This document shows positions 1-4,809 of a DNA stretch of 5,749 nucleotides, one piece after another. The stretch covers positions 1 to 5,749 of the forward strand of contig JAGAXP010000041.1 of NCBI GenBank assembly GCA_017940955.1, in the 5' to 3' direction. The DNA is from Oribacterium sp. (lineage in GTDB: Bacteria; Bacillota_A; Clostridia; Lachnospirales; Lachnospiraceae). A program made the translations under genes and the position numbers. How positions within the stretch are numbered: position 1 is the stretch's first letter; each line of letters starts with the position of its first letter. The notes beneath the pieces were generated by a model. That model did no database searches, was not told the DNA's origin, and saw only the letters and a list, made by a program, of their open reading frames with translations.

Positions 1-1
1 A

Positions 2-499
2 TCTCATACGGGAAAAACCCTCCTTGCACAGAGAATGCTTGAGAAATACAAATATCCGTACTTGTCAATTGATCACCTGAAAATGGGTCTGATTCGTAGT
101 GGTAATACGGATCTCACTCCAGAAGATGATGATAAGCTGACGGGATATTTGTGGCCAATTGTCCGTGAGATCATTAAAACAGACGTGGAGAATCATCAGA
201 ATCTTATAGTCGAGGGATGCTATGTTCCATTTAACTGGAGAAAGGATTTTGACGGAAGTTACCTTAAACACATAAGATTTATCTGTCTGGCAATGACAGG
301 TGAGTATATAAAGTCTCATTTCGGCGATATCATATGTCACGCCTCGGAGATCGAATCCAGGATGTCAGATGAGGACTGTACTTCTGAAAGCCTGCAAGAT
401 GATAACAAGATTATTATAGAAGGATTTCAACGTGCCGGTGAAGAAGTAACGTTAATTTCAGATTATTATGAGAAGGTGATTAATCAGCTGTTGGAATGA
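2..499 (+). CDS. P-loop kinase-like ATPase, 5' end cut by window
   Basis: The reading frame is open from base 2, so the gene begins just upstream of the window. The first visible residues, SHTGKTLLAQ, are the end of a Walker A loop (GxxxxGKT) that binds nucleotide phosphates. They are followed by SIDHLKMGLIRSG, the part that in small AAA_33/adenylate-kinase-like and 2-phosphoglycerate-kinase-like proteins follows the first helix and leads into the acceptor site. A hydrophobic strand ending in an acidic residue (LIVEG, about residue 64 of the visible part) fits a Walker B-type position. There are 165 visible residues; the family is usually near 175, so perhaps only about 10 N-terminal residues are missing. 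The protein should be cytoplasmic and transfer phosphate from ATP to a small molecule, but the substrate cannot be told. The stop TGA at 497-499 lies 19 bases before the next start, so co-transcription with what follows is plausible. Confidence 0.8.
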   Translation, partial: SHTGKTLLAQRMLEKYKYPYLSIDHLKMGLIRSGNTDLTPEDDDKLTGYLWPIVREIIKTDVENHQNLIVEGCYVPFNWRKDFDGSYLKHIRFICLAMTGEYIKSHFGDIICHASEIESRMSDEDCTSESLQDDNKIIIEGFQRAGEEVTLISDYYEKVINQLLE

Positions 500-518
500 T
501 TGATTTGAGGAGGAGAAT

Positions 519-669
519 ATGAGGATAGAGCATGTAGCTCTTTACGTAAATGACTTGGAAGCGGCAAGCGGGATATGAAGTCGTGAGCGGACCGAGAACT
601 ACAGGTGACGGATATTATGAGAGCTGCATTGTGGCTATCGAAGGAAATCAGATAGAGATTACAGAATAA
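519..669 (+). pseudogene. VOC/glyoxalase-family gene remnant with internal deletion
   Basis: A strong ribosome site (GAGGAGGAG, 507-515) precedes ATG 519. It opens [16 protein letters not shown], the classic start of a vicinal-oxygen-chelate (glyoxalase/bleomycin-resistance) protein: first beta strand with metal-ligand His, then the helix beginning NDLE. The frame hits TGA at 576-578. From 571, in the +1 frame, the typical end of the same family appears ([18 protein letters not shown], then [12 protein letters not shown]) and stops at TAA 667-669. The two pieces total about 49 codons against roughly 125 in an intact short VOC protein. About 75 middle residues, with the other metal ligands, are therefore gone and the frame is shifted. 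AAGCGG occurs twice at the junction (559-564 and 566-571), a possible deletion scar. The gene cannot make a functional enzyme. A 19-residue peptide could still be translated. Confidence 0.8.
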
Positions 670-681
670 GGAAATGCCATA

Positions 682-1278
682 ATGATAAAAAATATGAAAT
701 GGATAAGGGAACCAAAAGATTATAGCATCGCGCAGGATCGTATTGAAATAACCACCGAGCCACATACCGATCTTTGGCAGCGGACTTACTATCATTTCCG
801 CAATGACAATGCGCCGGTGCTGCAGATGGAGACAGATGAGAAATTCTTCTCTTTCATTGTAAAAACGGATTTTACCGACAGTCATCATCGTTTTGACCAA
901 TGCGGTATCGTGATGTATCTGGATTCTGAGAACTGGCTGAAATGTTCTGTGGAATATGAAAATGATACGTTCCAACATCTCGGCTCTGTGGTAACTAACC
1001 ATGGATATTCTGACTGGGCTACTACTGCCATTTCTGCAAAAATAAAAACCATGTGGTATCGCTTCAGCCGTAGAGAAGATGATTATTGTATAGAGTGCTC
1101 ACAGGACGGTGAGAATTTTACCCAAATGCGAATCTGTCATATGTGGGAAGGTGCTGACAAGATATGTTTTGGCATCTATGCATGTAGCCCGGAGGATTCA
1201 AGTTTTAAAGCGGTATTTACAAATATGAAGATCACTGAGTGTGCGTGGAAAGCCCATGACGGACAGCAGCCAGATTAA
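682..1278 (+). CDS. DUF1349 domain protein (concanavalin A-like fold)
   Basis: This 198-residue protein matches the DUF1349 pattern across nearly its whole length. The N-terminal segment has W7 followed by EPKDYSI. Then comes TDLWQRTYYHF (about 29-39), a central FSFIVKTDF strand (57-64), and FDQCGIVMYLDSENWLKCSVEY (71-92, described in parts), where the family shows the typical 'aqaGl.vr.D...WiK.gvEy' signature. Late strands carry YRFSRREDDYCIECSQDG (126-143) and a C-terminal FTNMKI strand. The fold is a jelly-roll related to concanavalin A-like lectins/glucanases, and carbohydrate binding is often suspected but not established. There is no signal peptide, so it should be cytoplasmic. The start ATG 682 has AAGGAAA at 668-674; ATG 694 (Met5) is an alternative start because relatives may begin MKW. 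It lies 12 bases after the VOC remnant and may share its promoter. Confidence 0.85.
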   Translation: MIKNMKWIREPKDYSIAQDRIEITTEPHTDLWQRTYYHFRNDNAPVLQMETDEKFFSFIVKTDFTDSHHRFDQCGIVMYLDSENWLKCSVEYENDTFQHLGSVVTNHGYSDWATTAISAKIKTMWYRFSRREDDYCIECSQDGENFTQMRICHMWEGADKICFGIYACSPEDSSFKAVFTNMKITECAWKAHDGQQPD

Positions 1279-1314
1279 CAAATTCAAAGTTTAAAGAGGT
1301 CAGACAGTGTAAAA

Positions 1315-2202
1315 ATGTCTAAAAACAACATAAAACACATAATAAAATATATATTTATGCTCTGTATGGTGTTTTCTCTTTCAGGGTGTGTAAGCCGGAA
1401 CGTTACCCCCTCCGAAGATTCCAAGCTTTTGGAAAATATCGTCGAAGAGATAGCGGTGGATTATGGAAGCTACGGTGCGGAGGCAAATGACAGGATAGGA
1501 AAACTGTTGAAGGATTTGACCGACGCAGACAAAGCAACAGGAGCAAAGTGGAAGGAAATCATGGATATATGGAGTTCCGACGAGCTTGGTCAGCCGCTCC
1601 ATTACGATATCCTGCCGGATGGTCTGCCCGATACGGATGAACTCTGTATCGTAGTACTTGGTTTTCAGCTGAATCCTGACGGAACAATGAAAGAGGAACT
1701 TGTTGAACGCCTTACCGTTGTCCTGAGCAGTGCCAAGAAGTATCCGAATGCGTATATTGTCTGCACTGGAGGCGGAACAGCTTCCGAGAATGAATCCGCT
1801 TCAGAAGCCGGTGAGATGGCGAAGTGGCTTTTTGAGCAAGGAATCGAGAAAAAGCGTGTCATTGTGGAGGATAATTCCATCACTACTGCCCAGAATGCCA
1901 TTTTCACCTATGACATTCTGACATCTCTCTATCCGTCAGTAAAGAAACTTGCAATTGTGTCGAGCGACTACCACATTGCGACAGGAGAGCTTCTTTTCAG
2001 GGCCGAATCTATCTTAAGGGCAAATAACCCGGGCAATGAAAAACTTGAGGTGATTTCCAATGCCGCATGGAAGGCACCTTCGGGATCACTTTCTACCATG
2101 TTTCAGGCGGGAGCGCTAATAGAGCTGTTCGGGGATGTGGAAACAGCCTTTGATATCTATTACGATAATTATGATATCCACGGGCTGCCCCCACTTCACT
2201 AA
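1315..2202 (+). CDS. YdcF/DUF218-family lipoprotein
   Basis: The protein has 295 residues. Residues 1-25 form a lipoprotein signal: Lys/His-rich n-region, hydrophobic stretch IFMLCMVFSL, and lipobox LSGC with Cys25, so the mature protein should sit on the outer face of the membrane. A helical spacer (about 35-100) precedes a DUF218/YdcF domain (about 108-285). Visible family landmarks are the first strand CIVVLGFQLNPDG, strand plus loop IVCTGGGTASE (148-158), VEDNSITTAQNA (184-195, the usual 'E..S..T.eNa' motif), and the Ser/His strand AIVSSDYHIATG (213-224). Some members act on periplasmic or envelope intermediates, such as enterobacterial common antigen and vancomycin-sensitivity SanA-like proteins; YdcF of E. 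coli binds S-adenosylmethionine. The substrate here is unknown. The nearest ribosome-like site, AAAGAGGT (1293-1300), is 14 bases from the ATG, longer than usual, and no better in-frame start is visible. Confidence 0.85.
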   Translation: MSKNNIKHIIKYIFMLCMVFSLSGCVSRNVTPSEDSKLLENIVEEIAVDYGSYGAEANDRIGKLLKDLTDADKATGAKWKEIMDIWSSDELGQPLHYDILPDGLPDTDELCIVVLGFQLNPDGTMKEELVERLTVVLSSAKKYPNAYIVCTGGGTASENESASEAGEMAKWLFEQGIEKKRVIVEDNSITTAQNAIFTYDILTSLYPSVKKLAIVSSDYHIATGELLFRAESILRANNPGNEKLEVISNAAWKAPSGSLSTMFQAGALIELFGDVETAFDIYYDNYDIHGLPPLH

Positions 2203-2206
2203 GGTT

Positions 2207-2236
2207 TTTTTAAATAACAGCGTTTTTAAATAACAG
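2207..2236 (+). repeat. Tandem direct repeat, 14-base unit with 16-base period
   Basis: TTTTTAAATAACAG occurs at 2207-2220 and again at 2223-2236, separated by CG. It starts just after the stop codon of the YdcF-like gene and fills most of the gap before the nitroreductase-like gene. It could be a slippage duplication or a pair of protein-binding half sites. No GC-rich stem precedes the T-run, so it does not read as an intrinsic terminator. Confidence 0.75.
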
Positions 2237-2238
2237 AA

Positions 2239-2250
2239 ATGTTTAAACAT
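2239..2250. promoter_or_regulatory. Perfect 12-bp palindrome before ribosome site
   Basis: ATGTTTAAACAT is identical to its reverse complement and ends directly before the AGGAGG ribosome site at 2251-2256. The position suits an operator for a dimeric repressor or a small mRNA hairpin, but AT-rich palindromes of this size can arise by chance. The palindrome itself is certain; a regulatory role is inference. Confidence 0.3.
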
Positions 2251-2261
2251 AGGAGGTGAGT

Positions 2262-2957
2262 ATGAGAATACATAAAATGTTATCAATGGCTTTAGCAGTA
2301 ACAGTATCTGTAACGGTTTTTTTCTCAGGATGTGGTAATGAGAATGCCATTCCTGAAGCGACAAATCCTGATAATTCTGAAAAGGTCTCAGTTTTGAACG
2401 ATATCCAGACTGTCCAGGCGTTCACTGAAGAATCTGTAGATGAGTCAGATCTCAAAACTATTCTGATGGCTGGAGTCAATGCGCCAAGTGCCATGAACAA
2501 ACAGCCCTGGCATTTTACCGCAGTTACAAATAAGGATATCCTTAAACAGATCTCTGATGATATGTCGGCCGGAAGACCGCCTATGGCAGGAGGAGATAAA
2601 AAAGAGATGCCTGCTCCTCCAAAAGGCGATTCGATGACTGCAAAAGCAGGAATAGCGGATGCTCCTGTAGCTATAATCATTTCATGTAAAGAAGGTTCTG
2701 AGCTGGATGCCGGTCTTGCCTGTGAACTTATGTCTGATATGGCGAATGTGATGGGCTATGGTACAAAGATCATATCTTCTCCGACCATTGCATTAAACGG
2801 CGATAAGAAGGAAGAATATAAAAAATTACTTGAAATACCTGAAGACCAGTCAGCTGCTGTCATTCTCCTCATAGGACATGCGAAGGATTCACCTGATTCT
2901 GCTTCCGGAGCGACGGAACGTGATGCTTATGAGGATGTTGTAAGCGCAATTGACTAA
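2262..2957 (+). CDS. Nitroreductase-like lipoprotein
   Basis: The start is ATG 2262, five bases after a perfect AGGAGG (2251-2256). An in-frame GTG at 2256 overlaps that site and is unlikely to be used. The product has 231 residues. Residues 1-24 are a lipoprotein signal ending VFFSGC (Cys24; Phe at -3 is tolerated but not ideal). After a polar linker comes a nitroreductase-type domain from about residue 45. It includes APSAMNKQPWHF (74-85, the conserved flavin-contact motif), a Gly/Pro/Met-rich insert at about 102-125, ELDAGLACELMSDMANVMGYGT (146-168, described in parts; the dimer helix and GxGT turn), and a final strand ILLIGHAKD (201-209). The family uses FMN and NAD(P)H to reduce nitro groups, quinones or iodotyrosines. 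The usual N-terminal R-R-S-x-R motif reads I48-Q49-T50-V51-Q52 here, so phosphate contacts to FMN are altered. An extracytoplasmic location is unusual for this family and implies a flavin or electron source outside the cell. Confidence 0.85.
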   Translation: MRIHKMLSMALAVTVSVTVFFSGCGNENAIPEATNPDNSEKVSVLNDIQTVQAFTEESVDESDLKTILMAGVNAPSAMNKQPWHFTAVTNKDILKQISDDMSAGRPPMAGGDKKEMPAPPKGDSMTAKAGIADAPVAIIISCKEGSELDAGLACELMSDMANVMGYGTKIISSPTIALNGDKKEEYKKLLEIPEDQSAAVILLIGHAKDSPDSASGATERDAYEDVVSAID

Positions 2958-2972
2958 GTGGGATGTAAGCAT

Positions 2973-3065
2973 GGGCAGAGCTTGTCACCGACAGAATCGG
3001 ATATACGGTGAATAGAAATATAGGAGCGACTAGCGTAAATATTGGGTGACTTTTCTAAAGCTGCC
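2973..3065 (+). other. Structured non-coding block, family not recognised
   Basis: After the nitroreductase-like stop, this stretch shows dense self-complementarity. GGCAG (2974-2978) pairs with CTGCC (3061-3065), CTT (2981-2983) with AAG (3058-3060), and GTCACC (2984-2989) with GGTGAC (3045-3050). That gives a 14-bp interrupted stem with an AG bulge on the left and a 7-base bulge on the right. An alternative is TCACCG (2985-2990) with CGGTGA (3006-3011), and a small CCGA/TCGG hairpin (2988-2991/2997-3000) also competes. A terminator-like hairpin follows at once. No known riboswitch or ribozyme core was recognised. It may be a structured RNA, a 3' UTR element, or the end of an old mobile element. 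A 74-codon antisense frame crosses it but lacks support as a gene. Confidence 0.4.
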
Positions 3066-3096
3066 AGAGCCGGGAACCGGTTACTGACGGCTTTTT
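3057..3096 (+). terminator. Putative intrinsic terminator
   Basis: AGCCG (3068-3072) pairs with CGGCT (3088-3092), which runs straight into five T residues (3092-3096). An alternative fold pairs AAAGC (3057-3061) with GCTTT (3090-3094), CAG with CTG (3065-3067/3084-3086), and CCGG with CCGG (3070-3073/3077-3080) around a GAA loop. Either fold places a stem before the T-run. It would end transcription coming from the lipoprotein genes and separate them from the 3235 operon. Confidence 0.5.
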
Positions 3097-3162
3097 CGAT
3101 ATCTAAAATAAATATAAACCAATTATATATGTACATTTTTTTGCAAAGTGCATAAGTAGAAT

Positions 3163-3230
3163 TAAGATATAAGAACAAATGATAAGTAAATCATAAGGTA
3201 TATCTTAGTGACAGAACCTTAAGAGGTGAT
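3163..3230 (+). promoter_or_regulatory. AT-rich leader with competing inverted repeats and ribosome site
   Basis: The leader of the next gene holds a 9-bp inverted repeat, TAAGATATA (3163-3171) with TATATCTTA (3199-3207). It also holds a 6-bp one, TAAGGT (3194-3199) with ACCTTA (3216-3221), which abuts the ribosome site AGAGGTGAT (3222-3230). The right arm of the first lies in the loop of the second, so the two would compete. A promoter is expected between 3097 and 3175: TTGCAA (3141-3146) could be a -35, and TAGAAT (3157-3162) or TATAAG (3168-3173) a -10, but no pair has good spacing. Confidence 0.3.
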
Positions 3231-3234
3231 ACGT

Positions 3235-4380
3235 ATGGAAGCACTGAGCGAAAAAATATTGTACGAAAAAGAAGCGATGGATGTTCTGGACAACACAGAT
3301 GCGGAAGATATCCTTTGGGGAGAAGATCTTTACGAAGCAAAAATCATCGTTTATCCAAAGAAAATCAAGGATATTCCTGGCTATGAGGAAATAAAGAACG
3401 ATTTAATAAACGTTGCTGTTGTTTATCTTGATTCTGCAAAAGAACAGATTCTAAGAGCCAGCGTCGTAAGGTGTATTTGGGAGAAAGAACTTCTTTATAT
3501 CGCAGAGTGTAATTTCAATGCAATCTGGAAGTTTTTGCGTAATAGTGTTGATCTGGGACTCCGTATCCAGCGTGAAAAAGGCGAAGAACTGCGTATCGGT
3601 AAAGCTGACGACATTATAGACATGTCTCTTCTTGAGCGAAAAGGGTGCTATGCTGTTTTAAAGCAGGGTAAGATCAATTATGTTGCGAGAGCCTTGCCTC
3701 AGGAGTATATAAGAGCACAATCCAGAAAGCAGAGTGCGCTTGATAACTTTAGGAACAGATACTTCTATGACATCACATCTGAGGTATACCATGACAAAAA
3801 TTGTGACTGCATTAGTGCCATTGAACCTATAAACTTTATGGCTTCAGCGGATATGCCTGAAGGACTTAGACCATGCAAGGAATGCAGGCGGAAGATGTAT
3901 TTGCGAGATGCCTGCTTCCCTAATGTTAAGATAATACCTTCAGTCGATTATTTACTGACCAAATCAGGAATCAAGGACTTCCAGCTTGAGATGTTTACCT
4001 ATGATCACAATCTGAAATTCCGGTATGATACCAAAAATGAGTTGAAAGTCATAGGAAAAGAAGATACATGGATCATTAAGGGATTTGAAAATAATAGGCT
4101 TGTGTTATGGCATAATAATTACAAGAAGCTCGGACCGGAGGAACGGTATATAGCAGACGGGTTCCATAAACAGGGGCTTGAAGGAAAGAGTCTTTATAAG
4201 ATGCTAGATTATATAAAAGATTATACCTACGCTGGGCATCTTAATGCGAAAAAACATTTGGATAAGGCCGAAGCTGAGATTATTAATGAAAACGTTAAAC
4301 AGAATAAGGCTACTCTTTGGAGTCGTGTTACTGATTTTATTTCACGTATCTGCGATAGATTTTTTGGAATATTCAATTGA
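3235..4380 (+). CDS. Unrecognised protein with Ada-like putative zinc site
   Basis: The start is ATG 3235, six bases after AGAGGTG; the in-frame GTG at 3226 lies inside that ribosome site. The product has 381 residues with no signal peptide. The N-terminal half (1-165) is a mixed alpha/beta region with no motif I can name. The centre, 177-225, reads YFYDITSEVYHDKNCDC followed 21 residues later by PCKEC. It gives H186, C190, C192, C214 and C217, with the 'GLRPCKEC' turn typical of Ada-type and related small metal-binding modules. Zinc binding is therefore likely. The region 235-330 is rich in aromatic and charged residues (LVLWHNNYKKLG at 289-300). The last 21 residues, from LWSR to FFGIFN, form a helix with Phe/Ile on one side and could touch the membrane. 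It starts a three-gene run and ends 26 bases before the next gene. I do not recognise the family, and its role is unknown. Confidence 0.85.
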   Translation: MEALSEKILYEKEAMDVLDNTDAEDILWGEDLYEAKIIVYPKKIKDIPGYEEIKNDLINVAVVYLDSAKEQILRASVVRCIWEKELLYIAECNFNAIWKFLRNSVDLGLRIQREKGEELRIGKADDIIDMSLLERKGCYAVLKQGKINYVARALPQEYIRAQSRKQSALDNFRNRYFYDITSEVYHDKNCDCISAIEPINFMASADMPEGLRPCKECRRKMYLRDACFPNVKIIPSVDYLLTKSGIKDFQLEMFTYDHNLKFRYDTKNELKVIGKEDTWIIKGFENNRLVLWHNNYKKLGPEERYIADGFHKQGLEGKSLYKMLDYIKDYTYAGHLNAKKHLDKAEAEIINENVKQNKATLWSRVTDFISRICDRFFGIFN

Positions 4381-4406
4381 TAGTTGTGTTCGGAGGAGAA
4401 AACATA

Positions 4407-4766
4407 ATGAATAAGGATTTAGTAAAAAGAATCATTGTCGAGTATGGAGGGTACTTTGATGGCGGTGAAAAACGGATATTAACACATGATGGGGATAAGA
4501 TCCTTGTTGAGCGGGAGTTTTACAATGGAGCCTCTGATGATGGAAAAACACTTTATAGCGGGAAAAACTGGTCAAGTCTTATTGATGATCTTAATAAGCT
4601 TAACATAGACAACTGGGATGAAAAATATGATGATCCGGATGTTATGGATGGTGTGCAGTGGATGTTGGATATTCAATATGAAAATGACGGTAAATGTATC
4701 CACTGTTGGGGCAGCAATAAGTTCCCCAAGAACTTCAATGATTTCTTAAAAGTGGTAGAGATGTGA
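4407..4766 (+). CDS. Small acidic hypothetical protein with GSN motif
   Basis: The start is ATG 4407, with GGAGGAG at 4392-4398. An in-frame TTG at 4377 overlaps the previous stop and has no ribosome site. The product has 119 residues and is acidic, with no signal or membrane segment. Its middle and end follow a pattern seen in many small Firmicutes proteins of unknown function: a D-x-W-x-x-x-Y-D-D-P-D-V-x-D-G stretch (about 72-86), then QWMLDIQYENDGKCIHCWGSN (87-107, described in parts) and FPKNFNDFL (109-117). This is a strand pair with Trp followed by GSNxxPxNF. The fold is probably a small alpha/beta domain. No enzymatic residues stand out. Position between the zinc-site protein and the membrane protease suggests a partner, adaptor or immunity-type role, but this is inference from order only. 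Confidence 0.8.
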   Translation: MNKDLVKRIIVEYGGYFDGGEKRILTHDGDKILVEREFYNGASDDGKTLYSGKNWSSLIDDLNKLNIDNWDEKYDDPDVMDGVQWMLDIQYENDGKCIHCWGSNKFPKNFNDFLKVVEM

Positions 4767-4809
4767 CACAATTTAGGTATTAGAAAAATGATATTCGGCG
4801 GAGGTTGAT

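Noticed and set aside
484..1002. 172-codon open frame on the minus strand
   Set aside because: It lies antisense to the VOC remnant and the DUF1349 gene, whose + strand products match known families. The minus product has no recognisable pattern and no clear ribosome site.
2256..2258. GTG as start of the nitroreductase-like gene
   Set aside because: It overlaps the AGGAGG ribosome site; ATG 2262 has ideal spacing of five bases.
2243..2680. 145-codon open frame on the minus strand
   Set aside because: It is antisense to the well-supported nitroreductase-like gene and crosses its ribosome site, so it is a shadow of the real coding frame.
2954..3178. 74-codon open frame on the minus strand through the intergenic gap
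   Set aside because: It overlaps the self-complementary block and terminator-like hairpin, with no ribosome site or family match. The pairing pattern explains the conservation-like look better than a protein would.
3226..3228. GTG as start of the zinc-site protein
   Set aside because: It lies within the AGAGGTGAT ribosome site; ATG 3235 is correctly spaced.
4377..4379. TTG start overlapping the previous stop codon for the small GSN protein
   Set aside because: There is no ribosome site before it, and GGAGGAG plus ATG 4407 lies downstream in the same frame.
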